Assembly (NCBI RefSeq): GCF_018687715.1
Contig: NC_056765.1
Coordinates: 3,906,001-3,970,000, forward strand
DNA from: Carya illinoinensis
Lineage: Eukaryota; Streptophyta; Magnoliopsida; Fagales; Juglandaceae
Reading direction: 5' to 3'
DNA length: 64,000 nt
Shown here: positions 35,001 to 46,396 of the stretch, piece after piece
Numbering within the stretch: the stretch's first letter is position 1
How the letters are laid out: every line of letters starts with the position of its first letter
The notes under the pieces: generated by a model
The model's input: only the letters and a program-made list of their open reading frames with translations
Databases searched by the model: none
What the model was told of the DNA's origin: nothing
Made by a program: the position numbers and the translations under genes

Positions 35001-37178
35001 GTTCCCAAAAGAAAGAACCGAAAATAACCTTAGGCACCAACTTCTTTAAGGGCTATAGCCTAGTATCTGAAACAAACTTTTAGAGGATTTAAAAGAAAAA
35101 CAGATATTCTGGGTGTAGATCTTCGACGGTACTAGAGATATATGATCCCGATGTCCATGAACTTCCAACTTGTGATATTCCATATAATAATAATAATAAT
35201 AATAATGATAGATCGTGAATGAGATTTCATATTATTTGGAAATGAAAAATTCTTACTCTTTATAAAGTTTTAATAAAACTCCAATTTTATCATTGATTAA
35301 TCATTTTTTAATATAAATCATGTAGTTTGGACCTTCTATTAGGACGTTACAAGTGATATTAGAGCTTATCCCAACGGTCAAAAATATAGGATTTGAGCCG
35401 TGTCACCTATTACGGGCAGACTCGATAAGGATATCGGGAATTTAAGGGTGATATCTCATATGATAAGGATAAGAGTAGGTGGTGAATGAGGCCCCACATT
35501 GATTGGAAAGAAGTTCTTGCTCTAATTTATAAGGTTTCAATGGAGCTCTAATTATATTATTGACTAGTCTTTTTAAAGTATAAATCATGTGATTTGGACC
35601 TTGGCATTACACAACCTCTCATAGATAACCCTCAATAGTTAATCCTCATCACAACATCTCTCTTTCCCTTGTTAGGATTGGTCTTCTAATCATTCACAGT
35701 CTTCTTATCCTTTTCAATTTACACATTTAAAATATAATATATCCGCATACACACAAAAATAATTTAAAGAGAGCTGGCTATTTTATCATAGATTAAGAAT
35801 AATTGGAAAATATCTGTTACTTAAAAAATTTCAAAGAATAAACTCCATTTTCATAAAGCCATATATATAACCAACTATAGCTATCTCAATCTATTATTAT
35901 TGAAAAACAATTTATGTTATTAAGCCACATCGTCTAGTACTCTTTATTTGTGCTATTGATATATAACATATAGCATCAAGTTATGAAATAAAAGATAATA
36001 TATATCCAATCAAATTACTAACTATTTTTTAATACGAGCTCTAAAATCTTCAAAGTATGTAGTTTTAAAAGTAAAGATTTATATCGAAACGGCATGTATA
36101 TTTGGCTAGGTTTCTACTTTATTTGAAGTTAATAGTCATTTAATTTTCCTAAAACATGCTTTTTTATTCGTCTTTTTTCCTTGGGCACATAATTTGCTCG
36201 TCTTTTTTGTTCTCTTTTTTAATTCACTTAAGCAAAGTTTGCAACGTTTGAGAATTAAGCATGTTTGGACACTGGGAGTATCTTAGAATTTTATAAATAC
36301 TAGTAAAATAGTTCGAGTGAATTTATTTTATTGAGTTTTTTTTTAAAATGAGAGAAAAAATTTGAATAAAAATATTATAAAGTTAAAAAATTGTATGACT
36401 ATCCATTTTAATATGAATTTTGTTTTGAAACTTGTAAAAGTTGTATTATTTTTTATGTTTGAATAATGATCATTATGTAATGATTAGATAAAAATGTTAA
36501 AAAATTTCTAACATTACCCCTAGTTATGTAGTTGATTTTGGTAGCATATTTTTTTAACAAATGCAGCTTGTGGAGAGAATTGTCAATTCCAAGATTAAAG
36601 AAAGTACTAACAAAAATGGTTTGACTCCACGACAACTGTTTACAAAGAACCACGAGAACATGAGGGAGAAGGGAGAGAAATGGATGAAGGGTATAGCATC
36701 GTCAAGTATAGTGGTGGCTGCTCTGGTTGTTACTATTACGTTCACTATTGTTTTTACCATTCCAGGTGGTTACAACCAAACTACAGGCTTTCCAATATTC
36801 TATAAGAAAGGAAAGTTTAAGATCTTTATAGTACTCGATACAATGTCCCTTTTTTTGTCATCAACTTCGGTCTTGAAATTTCTAGAAGTCCTCACAACAC
36901 GTTACACAGAAGAGGATTTTCTTGAGGTTTTACTGAAAAAGATGATTCTAGGTTTTTCTACACTAATGCTATCTTTTCTAACCTTGATGATAGCCTTTTT
37001 TTGTGCTCTTGACGTCATGCTAGGTGACGAAAGATATATTCCAGGTTCTTCGTATGTTTACATTAGTATTCCAGTCATCTACTTCATAAGGACTCAATTC
37101 TGCATTCTTAGAAATATGATCAAGTCGACCTATTCTCGAGACATCTTCAATAGGAAGATGAAGCTTGGTTTTAACTAA
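29696..37178 (+). CDS. DUF4219-ankyrin-PGG membrane protein (ACD6/ITN1-like), copy B
   Basis: Exons by eye: 29696-30056, 31352-31750, 31904-32053, 32392-32557 (tandem copy ending 32903), 33515-33568, 33741-33785, 33915-34366 and 36567-37178. Exon 1 (120 aa) carries LLDKHNYPEWAIRVRTYL, the DUF4219 signature found at the N-terminus of copia Gag and of some plant ankyrin proteins, then an acidic stretch (residues ~58-72). It splices in phase (G|AT) to an ankyrin exon (GQTALHIAVATGHAHIVREL, DGYTALITALV). The last exon is a PGG domain (GLTPRQLFTKNHENM, IPGGYNQ) with four likely membrane helices and stop TAA. Such proteins work in membrane-linked defence or stress signalling. The 31352 acceptor is weak, and exon 2 to exon 3 phase does not close, so the model may miss a small exon or the gene may be impaired. 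A shorter gene starting at 31273 is the alternative. Confidence 0.75.
30236..30410. mobile_element. GATGAG-type MITE in the first intron of copy B
   Basis: AGATGAGATGAGGTGG at the left, GATGAGATAAGATGGGTTG at the right, and the family core (AGTTAAATAAAATATTATTA, TTATATGAGAATTTGGGAAA) between. Confidence 0.5.
30411..31260. other. Remainder of intron 1 of copy B, with a GC-rich patch
   Basis: AT-rich except for 31095-31245, where GCCACCACCTGCGGCGGCACC and GGCACCACTCATGGTGGCGGCC form a loose inverted pair. This may be a small MITE. No exon is recognisable. Confidence 0.35.
32064..32090. repeat. (CT)n microsatellite after the exon 2 (ankyrin-linker) donor
   Basis: CT run a few bases after the donor GTTAGT. 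The same arrangement is present in copy A (321-335). Confidence 0.85.
32392..32903 (+). repeat. Tandemly duplicated exon 3 of copy B
   Basis: Two exon-like units: 32392-32557 and about 32734-32903. Both read KIVHPRPGLTA/V, then FLLKG, then ETRLN, and end in a phase-1 donor (ATCAG|GTA). The flanking intron is duplicated too (GAG.AGTTAATGAGCTGTTT at 32692 and 33098). The second unit has an in-frame loss of about six codons. It also has no AG where the first unit has AAAAG, so it may be skipped. Copy A has one unit only (1067-1244). Confidence 0.7.
33515..33785 (+). repeat. Tandemly duplicated phase-1/phase-1 micro-exon 4 of copy B
   Basis: 33515-33568 (54 nt) and 33741-33785 (45 nt) each sit between TTGCAG and a G|GTATACCGTCTC donor. 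They encode short hydrophobic peptides (VTAVLLRHLISVVLYLWAG and GLIVASLYYTPILLAG). Both begin and end in phase 1, so either, both or neither can be included without a frame change. The downstream intron is duplicated with them. Copy A has a single 33-nt unit (2011-2043). Confidence 0.7.
35171..35611 (+). mobile_element. TRIM retrotransposon in intron 5 of copy B
   Basis: Two direct repeats, 35171-35351 (TGTGATATTCCATAT to GGACGTTACA) and about 35457-35611 (GGTGATATCTCATATG to GGCATTACA), share ATTCTTACTC/GTTCTTGCTC, ATTGA.TA.TC.TTTTTAA and TATAAATCATGT.GTTTGGACC. The first ends in CA and is followed after two bases by TGATATTAGAGC, a decayed form of the tRNA-Met primer site TGGTATCAGAGC. A purine stretch (GGGAATTTAAGG) precedes the second. 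The flanks CAACT and CAACC fit a 5-bp target duplication. Copy A has an unbroken CTAACCTCTCAG site. At about 440 bp with no ORF, this is a terminal-repeat retrotransposon in miniature. Confidence 0.75.
36265..36510. mobile_element. GTTTGGACAC MITE fragment in intron 5 of copy B
   Basis: TTAAGCATGTTTGGACACTG starts at the same point of intron 5 where the 7724 MITE sits in its block. The body matches at the start (TATCTTAGAATTTTATAAAT), but the right end is lost shortly before the last exon. Confidence 0.5.
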
Positions 37179-38429
37179 TCCATTGTGCAATATGGTGTTT
37201 TGCAACATAAACGTAAGATCTCTTCGTTGGCAATGCAAGAGATTGCATGCTTGAAGGCTTCAGGTTTGTGCCGCTCAAAAGAATAGAGAGGTTCATAACT
37301 TTCTTCATTATCTCAAAGGTTTAAGGGCTTGAGATCAAAATATTGACAAATTTCTCGTTTGGTTGAAATTTGTGTTTAGTGTGTTTGTAATTGACAGATT
37401 TCTCGTTTTGTTGAAATTTGTGTTTAGTGTATTTGTAAGACTTGGATGAATTAAGATTTTAGGTTTTAGTGTTTTTTGTTATCACTACTACTCTTTTTAA
37501 CTCCATTTTTTTAGTTAGTATATTTCTTCCTATTCGTCTTCACTAGTGGGGTGGAGCTAATTTTCAAGCCTCACGATATTGATCTTAGTTTTCATATTAT
37601 TATTGATTAACTCTTTGCAACATCAACACCAACCCATTCCTACGTATTCAACGCCATAAATGAAAAAAAGATCCAAATGAAAAACAGGAGAGAATGGGAG
37701 CGGGGAAGATGCATGAGAAATACCTGATCATTCATCCCTTTAGCAATCAAAATTGGTTGCGAATGGTCTTTTTGTTGCAATAAATTGGTCACAAAAGTCC
37801 ATTTTTCTTGTAGCATGATCATCTATGAATGCATAAGCTTTGGACCTTTCAAAAATACTTTCCATTATAAATTTAAAAAATATACAATTTTACTAATAGT
37901 CACTTTCTTAACCATTAAGTAAACCAAAAAATTAAAAAATAAAAAGATTAGTAAAACGATGATAGGAGGGTAGTTAGGGTGCACAAGGGATGTTTGGGAA
38001 CATATTTCATTTCATCCCATCTCATCTTATTTACTTTCCAAATAATGTTTAAACATAAATACATTTAAATTAATTATTACAACTTTATCAATTTTCTAAA
38101 TAAAAATAAAAAATAACTTAATTTTTTCAAATCTCAAAACAAAAATGTAATATTCTAATAATATTTTAACTTTGTAATATTTTTTATTCAAATTTTTTTC
38201 TCTCATTTTCTAAAACCCAATAAATTTTTAACTCAAACTATTTACTATTATTCATAAATTATCTTATTACAATTCACAAAATTATCATATCATCTAATTC
38301 TCATGTACTCCAAATATGAACATACCAATACAAATGGATTTTGTCCTCCTTTTTTTTTTTTTTTTGTCTTTTTTTAAACAGTTTTTAAACATCCACTTTT
38401 TTAATCATTAAGAAAAAATATTAAAATAT
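37179..38429. other. 3' flank of copy B plus a degenerate MITE
   Basis: 37179-37860 matches the 3' flank of copy A. 37985-38330 resembles an inverted member of the GTTTGGACAC family (GGATGTTTGGGAACATATTTC to CTCCAAATATGAACATACC). No gene is seen. Confidence 0.45.
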
Positions 38430-38708
38430 ATTAATGGCCACATTTTATGGGCATACTTGGAAGACATACTGTTATATTACTTTTTCCCAACGCTTCCAGA
38501 TTTGGCGTTCGCAACGTTTCATTTTATCGACAGTGCTGATCTGATAAGACATCTTTTCTGGATGATTTCACTCATTTATTATTGATTAATAACTTAATGT
38601 AATGTTCATACATAGTATCAAGAATCCAATCATTTTAAAATATTTGACGTACACGTTTTAAATATATACTGATTTTGTTGAGAAATTAAGCAATCCACCA
38701 GTATATAC
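38430..38708 (-). repeat. Repeat S, copy 2, first part (inverted; split by copia 1)
   Basis: On the minus strand, matches 8900-9390 (ACGTTGCGAACGCCAAATCTGG; AAATATTTGACGTACACG). The second part is at 43694-43790. The final TATAC (38704-38708) is the copia target duplication. Confidence 0.5.
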
Positions 38709-39050
38709 TTTATGATTTAAGAGTATCTGTATTTCTTCCATGATTTTAACTGTTTACAAGGGCTCCTTTATATAGGAGAATTACAGGACAGTTTGGACAT
38801 TTACTCAAGCACATGGTGTGCGTGCTGCCTAAAGCTATTTACTGGAATATTGTTGTAATCGTAAGGTGCCATTTTACAAAGGACTACCAGAAACCAAAAC
38901 AAGAGAATTTCAGCAAGAGTTTTCTAGAAGTTTTTGGAGGAGCTTTCATGCTGAGAGGGTTGGACTGCTGCGTGTGCTGCTGAGGTGATTGCTGTGAGAT
39001 TTTGCTTTGATGAGGCGAAGTCGGATCTTAGTTGGGCTGAGCTGTTAATA
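38709..39050 (-). repeat. 3' LTR of copia 1
   Basis: 342 bp. Outer end TTTATGATTTAAGAG (canonical TG changed to TT), inner end GAGCTGTTAATA. Followed on the plus strand by CCCTCATGTG, the complement of a short purine tract. Confidence 0.9.
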
Positions 39051-42000
39051 CCCTCATGTGAGTCCATGATGGGAACCAGAGTGAGACTCTTAATTGAAGA
39101 AACCGAGATGATTGCAAAGGCTTGGTAAATATATCAGCAACTTGATCTCGAGATGCAGTGAAGGCGACTTGTAGAGACTTGGAAGTGACACGGTCACACA
39201 CAAAATGAAAGTCAATCTCCATAGCTTTGTGCGTGAGTGAAGAACAGGATTTGCCGCAAGATAAGTAGCCCCCAAATTGTCACACCAGAGGGTAGGAGGC
39301 TGAGAGAGAAAATTACCAAGTTCTTTAAGCAGTGATTGAAGCCAAAGTAGTTCAGCAGTGGTATTTGCCAGTGCTTTGTACTTAGCTTCTGTGCTGGATC
39401 TTGCGACGGTGGGCTGCTTCTTGGAACTCCAGGAAATGAAATTGGAACCAAGAAAAACACAAAAGCCGCCAGTAGAGCGACGGTCATTGGGGCATCCTGC
39501 CCAATCCGCGTCAGAGAATGCATGAAGCTTATAGGAAGAGGAAGGGCGTATGAGAAGGCCATAGTGAGCAGTGTATTTGAGGTATCGAAGGATCCTTTTG
39601 ACTGCTTGCCAGTGAGGCAGTTTTGGACAATGCATAAACTGACAAATTTTGTTGACAGCAAATGCAATGTCGGGTCGGGTAAGAGAGAGATATTGAAGAC
39701 TACCTACTGTACTACGGTAAAGAGTTGGGTCACAAAAATCAGGACCATCTGTGAGTGAGAGTCGAGCAGAGGAGGCCATGGGGGTCTGGACAGGTTTGGC
39801 AAGGTCCATGTTGGTCCGTTTGAGCAGATCACAAACATACTTTGTTTGTGATAGGTGGAGACCGTGTGAGAGATGGTGAATCTCAAGTCCTAGAAAGAAA
39901 CGAAGAGGTCCAAGGTCTTTGACTGGGAAGAAGGAGTTGAGAGAGTGTAAAACAGAGGTGATAGCATCCACACTGGAACCAGTAAGAATAATATCATCTA
40001 CGTACACTAAGAAGAAAAGAGTAACAGATGAATTTTTGTAAAAAAATAACAAGGGATCAGACAATGATTGTGTGAAGCCAAACTCAAGAAGTTTGTTACT
40101 CAACTTGGAGAACCACGCACGTGGCGCTTGTTTAAGACCATAAATGGCCTTATTCAAGCGACAGACGTGGGTGGGGTGATCGGGATGGATGAAGCCGACG
40201 GGTTGGGACATGAAAACTTGTTCTTGGAGGTCCCCATGCAGAAAGACATTGTTGATGTCTTTCTACCGTAGGGACCATCTTTCAGTAACAGCAATGGAAA
40301 ATATAGTACGAATTGTGGTGGACTTCACAACAGGACTAAAGGTTTCGGAAAAGTCAATACCTGCTTGTTGATGAAACCCCTTTGCGACGAGGCGTGCTTT
40401 GTATCTGTCGATGGTGCCATTCGATCGTCTCTTGGTGCGAAAAACCCATTTGCACCCGACGAGATTGTGGATTCCAGAAGAGGGTACTAGAGACCACGTA
40501 TTGGTGTTTATCAGTGCTTGGAACTCTTCGGCCATGGCTGTCCTCCATGCTTGATGTTTTGAAGCTTCGGTAAAGTTGATGGGATCTTCAGGAATGGGAG
40601 AAGAGAAAGTGAGAAAGCTTCGTGGTGGTGGCCAAAGGATAGTTCCATCGGTGAATTTTTTGGGACAAAGGGAATTGGTTTTAGATCTAGTGATGATTTG
40701 ATTTTTTGGGGAAGATTCTGTAGAGGATGAAGATTGCGAGGAAGGTTCGAGAGTATTGAAGGAGGGAGATAAGGGCTGAGGGGAATCGGATTGAGGTGGG
40801 GTATCAGATGGAGAAGTTGATGAGGATGGGCTTTGAGGGGTAATGGGCTCAGTTGGTGAAATGAGTGGGCCCGTAGGAGTTTGAAGAGAGGCATGAGAAT
40901 CTGGGTTATATTCAGTAGCTGGGAACGAGCTGGGTAGGATAGACTGGAGTTGAGTGGATTCGGTGGGCCGTGAGTAGGTGTTATCAGAGGGTTGGTTTGT
41001 TGTGTATGGGAGCTGGGCGGGACATGGACCAAGAATGGATGGAAGAGGTGTTGGGGATGGATTTGAGTCCGATTTGGTGGAGTGATTGAAAGGAAATAAA
41101 TTTTCATCAAAGATGACATCTCTTGAGATGTAAAGACGTCCTGTCGGTAGATGTAAACACCGGTAGCCATGATGGGAGTCACTATACCCAATAAAAAGAC
41201 ATTGTGTGGAGCGAAGATCCAGTTTATGTCGATTATATGTTCGTAAGTGAGGCCAACAAGCAGTTCCAAAAACTTTGAGAAAATTGTAATTGGGAGGTTT
41301 AAAGAACAATTTTTCAAAAGGACTAAGGTGTTGAAGTAAGGGAGTAGGAAGACGATTTATTAAATACACTGCAGTATGAAAGGAATCTGCCCAAAAATGT
41401 TGAGGCATTGAGGCATGGGCCATAAGTGCTAAGCCAGTTTCGACAATGTGTCGATGTTTGCAACAACACCATTTTGTTGGTGAGTATGAGGGCAAGAAGT
41501 TCGATGCGAAATTCCTTTGGATTGAAGAATATGACTAAGGGGACGAAATTCACCTCCCCAGTCACTTTGAATAGATTTTATTTTGGAATTAAAAAGTAAT
41601 TCAACATATCGTTGGAATTTATTAAAAACTGAGACAACATCAGATTTTTGTATTAAAGGAAACCACCAAGTAAATCGAGTGTAGTCATCTAGAAAGGCAA
41701 CATAATAACGATATCCTTCACGAGAAAGAACAGGGGTGGGACCCCATACATCGGTGTAAAGAAGTTCTAAGGGCTGAGTGGCCTGTTGATGGAGAGAAAC
41801 AAAAGGTAATTGGTGACTTTTGCTTGACAGCAGGCTGAACATGGAGAGTTGAAGTCTCGGGTTGAAACTGGAAGAGAGTGGTGAGACAAGACACGCTGCA
41901 CAACTTGAAGAGATGGATGCCCAAGTCTAGAGTGCCACCTAGAGGATGTGATGCGCTCGCCAACAAGAGCTTGAAGAGGTGATGCATTTGCTGGAAAAGT

Positions 42001-43313
42001 GTATAAACCATCATGCATGGGGCCACGAAGGAGAGGGGTCCCCGTTTTGGAATCCTTCACAATAAAATGAGAGGCATGAAATTCAAAATAAACTCGATTA
42101 TCAAGACAAAATTGTTGCACGGAAACCAAATTTTTGGTGATATGAGGAACATGTAAAATTTTCTTAAGATGAAAGGAGCGGGAAGCAGAGGTCAAGAGAG
42201 AATTACCAATGTTGGAAATAGGTAAGGCAGTACCATCCCCTACACGAATTTGATCAGATCCATTGTAAGGGGCAGAGTTGAGGTTCAGATGAGAGAGATT
42301 TGAGGTGAGATGATTTGTGGCTGCAGTGTCTGGGTACCAGTTGTTGTCTGAGGTGGAATTTGATGAGGTGTAGTTGGCTGAGAAGGACTTTGGTGGGCCA
42401 TTTTCGCATGCATGATCATAGTGATAGTAACATCGCAGTGCAAGATGGCCAACTTTGCCACAGACTTGGCAAGTTGGCTTAGAGTGCTGTAAGGGAGACT
42501 GATTTGGAGTTGTGGAGATGGGAAAGAAATTTGGAGGTGAGGAAGTTGGAGTTCGACCCCTTCCTCGACCGTGAAAATTACCTCGGTAGCCTCCCCGAGT
42601 GTTACTACGACCACGAGGGGAACTGGAAGAGAAATTGGCAGATAAGTTAGTGAAGGAGGGAAGATGGGTGGAGTGAGCAATGTGACTTTCGTGAGTGAGA
42701 AGAAGACTAAAGAGTTCTTTAGAGGAGATTGGTTCAACACGAGCTGTAAGGGTAGTAACCAGAGCATCAAGATCACTATTTAATCCAGCTAGGAGATAGG
42801 AGATAAATTCGGCTGAGGATAGTAGAATGCCAGGAGCAGCCATTGTGTCGGAGAGATGTTTCACTTTTTGGAAATAGTCAAAAACAGAGGAGAAACCTTT
42901 TGACACAGTGGCAAGCTGATATCGAAGCTGAATAATCCTAGCTTGGGATTGAGAAGTGAAGAGTTTTTCCAGGGCATTCCAGACTTGATAAGCGGTGGTG
43001 TAGCCGACGACTTGGGCAATAAGATTGTCAGAGAGGGAGGAGATGATAGCACTAAGAATAAGCTGGTCAGTATGGGACCATTCAAGATATTCTGGATTGA
43101 TTGTGGTAGAGTTGGGAAGAAAATGGGGTGGAGGGGGATTAGTGCCATCGACAAAGTGGAAAAGATGTTGGCCTTTCAGATATGGAACCATCTGAGCTCG
43201 CCAGAGAAGAAAGTTGTCATTGTTTAATTTTACGGAAACAAGATGGGAGAGGTGAGGAAGAGAAGAAGAAAAAGATTTCGGGTGGGAGAGTTTTCAGAAT
43301 GAGCTTTAGCCAT
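39030..43313 (-). pseudogene. Copia 1 gag-pol polyprotein, frameshifted
   Basis: Order on the minus strand: ATG at 43313, Gag (LLWRAQMVPYLKG; UBN2 type), zinc knuckle CQVCGKVGHLALRC (about 42465), protease (WYPDTAATNHL), GAG-pre-integrase, integrase (YTDVWGPTPV, HTHQQNGV), RT (KWVFRTKRRSNGTIDRYKA, YVDDIIL) and RNase H (STEAKY). Breaks: a frameshift about 43290 just after the start, one near 41825, one near 41455, a TAG stop at about 40268 in place of a glutamine codon, and a frameshift near 39222 at the end of RNase H. The domain order integrase before RT is diagnostic of copia. Confidence 0.9.
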
Positions 43314-43346
43314 GGAGACGTTTGTCTAATTGAGGCTCTGATGCCA

Positions 43347-43688
43347 TGTACGATTTAAGAGTATCTGTATTTCTTCCATGATTTTAACTGTTTACAAGGG
43401 CTCCTTTATATAGGAGAATTATAGGACAGTTTGGACATTTACTCAAGCACATGGTGTGCATGTTGCCTAAAGCTATTTACTGGAATATTGTTGTAACCGT
43501 AAGGTGCCATTTTACAACGGACTACCAGAAACCAAAACAAGAGAATTTCAGCAAGAGTTTTCTAGAAGTTTTTGGAGGAGCTTTCATGCTGAGAGGGTTG
43601 GACTGTTGCGTGTGCTGCTGAGGTGATTGCTGTGAGATTTTGCTTTGATGAGGTGGAGTCGGATCTTAGTTGGGCTGAGCTGTTAATA
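43347..43688 (-). repeat. 5' LTR of copia 1, with primer-binding site beside it
   Basis: 342 bp; on the minus strand ends ATCGTACA, then TGGCATCAGAGCC (43346-43334). It contains a TATATAGG/CCTATATA stretch (about 43406) that may be the promoter TATA box of the element. Confidence 0.9.
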
Positions 43689-43693
43689 TATAC

Positions 43694-43790
43694 CAACGCT
43701 AAGGAATGAAAATGATTTAGCTTATGAGCATTAAACTGCAAACTACCTTCAACAAGCTCGCCAAAGGGCTTCAAATAGGGATGTCATAAC
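43694..43790 (-). repeat. Repeat S, copy 2, second part
   Basis: Minus-strand words FGELVEG and FNAHKLNHFHSLALVY match the plus-strand frame at 8734-8890. Together with 38430-38708 it forms one repeat interrupted by copia 1. Confidence 0.5.
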
Positions 43791-44251
43791 ACCCATATAC
43801 TCATATACTTATAAGCTACATCTGACTCATCTACTTACATGAAAATAAATGCATAGATTACACATGAGCACAACAAATTATCTATGTTAACTCTATCCAT
43901 TTACAAAAAATTACTAATGAATTCAAACATCTAATCATAATAGTGTGCATGAAGGTTCAATGAATGGAAAATGCTAACTACAAGCGGGAGGGGTAGTCGT
44001 CGAGCAGTCAGGTCCTACGTGTCCTTAATGAAACGGTGCGTATCGTGCAAAATCTTCTTCTTCCTTTTATCTCCCTTCTCATCTTCTCCATCTTCTTCCT
44101 TCATCTTCTTCCTTCCTTCATCTTCTTCGTCTCCCCTCTCATCTTCTCCTCCCTCAAACACACTAAACAGAGCTCGAGACCCATGTTCTGTGTTGTCTGT
44201 TGGTGTTGGGAGTTGGGCCTCCTTCTCTCTCTTCCTCCAACCTCTCTAGCC

Positions 44252-44968
44252 ATGGAGCTAAGGGTCCCAGTCCCACCGCCATCGCCACCCACCACCATCC
44301 TCGGGAAGTACCAATTGGGGCATCTACTGGGACGTCGTAGCTTCACCAAGGTGTACCAGGCACGGTCCATGGTGGACGACACGACAGTGGCCGTGAAGGT
44401 CATCGACAAGTCTAAGACTGTCGATGCTGCCATGGAACCGTGAATAATCCGAGAGATCATGGCCATGCACCACCTTCAGGACCACCCTAACATCCTCAAG
44501 ATTCTTGAGGTCATGGCCACCAAGACCAAGATCTACCTCGTCGTTGAACTTGCCACGGGCGGATAGCTCTTCTCCAAGATCTCTTGTTGAGGCAAGCTTA
44601 CTGAGCCGTCGGTGCGACGGTACTTCCAGCAGCTGGTCTCGGCACTACATTTCTACCACCAAAAAAGCGTAGCCCACCGCGACTTGAAGCCCCAAAACCT
44701 CCTCCTCGACAAAGACGGTAACCTGAAGGTCTTGGACTTCGGACTCTCAGCTCTCCCCAAGCAGCTCAAGAACGGGTTGCCACACACGGCGTGCGGGACC
44801 TCGGCTTACACGGCCCCCGAGATCGTCTGCCGGGGCGGATACGACGGTTCCAAAGCCAACGCTTGGTCTTGCGGAGTCATCCTGTACGTGTTCCTTGCCA
44901 GTTACCTCTTATTCGATGATAGCAACCTCGTACATATGTACAAGAAGATTCACCGAAGAAGAAGATGA
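44252..44968 (+). pseudogene. CIPK/SnRK3-type protein kinase pseudogene (kinase domain only)
   Basis: One frame from ATG 44252 reads as a CBL-interacting protein kinase: LGKYQLGHLLG, a loop altered to GRRSFTKVY (usually GRGSF), the lysine in [28 protein letters not shown], the DFG of [20 protein letters not shown] and [15 protein letters not shown]. The frame is stopped at 44441 (TGA), 44564 (TAG, in the ATGGE position) and 44588 (TGA), and ends at 44966 after KKIHRR. The NAF/FISL and phosphatase-interaction parts are missing. Intact members decode calcium signals with CBL partners. No intron is seen, as in the intronless CIPK clade, so duplication is as likely as retroposition. Confidence 0.9.
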
Positions 44969-46301
44969 CCACCACCTTTGAGTGTCTTTATTTTTTGTTT
45001 TTGTTGTTTTTTATTTTTTTTAATTTAATTAACATGGCCTGCACACTTACCCCGCATTTGCATCCCCCGACTGACTATAGAAGAATTGTCAATGAATAGA
45101 GGACTCACATTCTTAATTAGTGAGAAGGGTTTAACCGATCATCAAATTTTGGAATAGATATTCAATATGTGCATATATTTGACAATAAAAATTCAATATA
45201 TGCATCCACATATTTAATAGGAATCTATATAAATATTCATGTAACTCAAATAAATTAGATTGACATTAGTACACATGCCACACTTGAACAAAAAAGGACA
45301 TTGGAATCCCTCACATGCACCACCACGTGCCTTCTATGAGTGTGGGTGTCGTTTTGGCTTAAGAGGCTGTCTTGCCTCTGTGTCACGCACAGTGGTGGAG
45401 AGCTTACTACGCCGCCAACTTGTATGGCCTTTTTGGCTTCTGTTTCAAGCGCCATTGGGTCTCTAATTTGCTATTAAATTCACAGCGTCGTTAAAAATAA
45501 TTCTACATGTGGGATTTGATACAAAAATTTTATTTTATTATTATGATTTTTTTAAATTTTTATATAAAATATAAATTTTTTAAAATTTTAATTTAACTTT
45601 TTTAAATCTTAAAAAATTAATAATATTAAAAAATAATATTTTAAACTTTTATTTAAAATTAAAAATTCTTATCTTACAATCCAAACATATCCTGAAAGTA
45701 CAATAGTGAAGCGCACTCTCTAGAGTCTAGAGTGGAACTGGTCAAGAATGTAACCTGCAACGTTTTCTTCCTCAACCCATCTTTGTTTCAATTTCGACCA
45801 CTTGATTTCAGTTGTCCATACCTTACACATTTTGGAACTGTTTACCAAAACGGCCTCTTGGCTGTTGTAATAATGGGTAGACGATCGAACTAGGAGAAAT
45901 GATCGATCCCCCCTCGCATGGCTAATGCCTAAGAAATCTTGTATTACTACGTAAGTACTTAATTACTTAATACAAATTAAAGACCTGAGCCTAATGAAAT
46001 AGTACAAAGTGTACGTACGTATAAGTGAATTATTAAGAGACTTTTTATTTTTTGGCCTAAAAGAAAATGGTAAGTACGTCGTCTTTGAACTTAATAGAAG
46101 TCAAGATGCCATGAGTGCATATTAAAAAATTCTCATAGCTGAAGAGGAAGACATGATCCAATGTATAAGATCAGCTTCAGCTGCATGCATTCATGCATAT
46201 GCCCATTCGGCCTCCTCCCAAAATTTTTTTATTTCATTATATATAATAAAATAATAAAACTTGGCCCATTTTATAACAAAGAACAGCATACATACATATA
46301 C

Positions 46302-46343
<42 letters not shown>

Positions 46344-46396
46344 TATTAGGACCTTGCTGGAAAATATTGTAATAAAGGAATTCACATTACTGGAAA
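44969..46396. other. Intergenic DNA with AT-rich MITE-like and promoter-like fragments
   Basis: 45500-45690 is of the GATGAG/AT-rich MITE type (TTATTATTATGATTTTTTTA to CTTATCTTACAATCCAAAC). 46080-46215 repeats the phrases AGAAGTCAAGATGCCA, GCTTCAGCTGCATGCATTC and CCATTCGGCCTC of the copy B upstream region. No intact gene is visible. Confidence 0.45.
46305..46341. repeat. (TG)n microsatellite
   Basis: About 18 uninterrupted TG units; the longest dinucleotide run in the window. Confidence 0.95.

Larger units (their letters stand above)
38709..43688 (-). mobile_element. Ty1/copia LTR retrotransposon, copia 1
   Basis: Bounded by two 342-bp LTRs (38709-39050 and 43347-43688) that differ at roughly ten sites by eye. 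It is flanked by the 5-bp direct repeat TATAC (38704-38708, 43689-43693). A primer-binding site complementary to initiator tRNA-Met (minus strand TGGCATCAGAGCC, 43346-43334) adjoins the right-hand (5') LTR. The element is about 5 kb, the normal size for a full copia element, and is moderately young. The coding part is broken (separate entry), so it cannot be autonomous. Confidence 0.93.

Noticed and set aside
40068..43227. Plus-strand open frames opposite the copia polyprotein
   Set aside because: Shadow frames of the minus-strand Gag-Pol; codon-level motifs are only on the minus strand.
43971..44249. Open frames just upstream of the kinase pseudogene
   Set aside because: CT/TTC-rich leader translated as serine, leucine and phenylalanine; the kinase homology starts at 44252.
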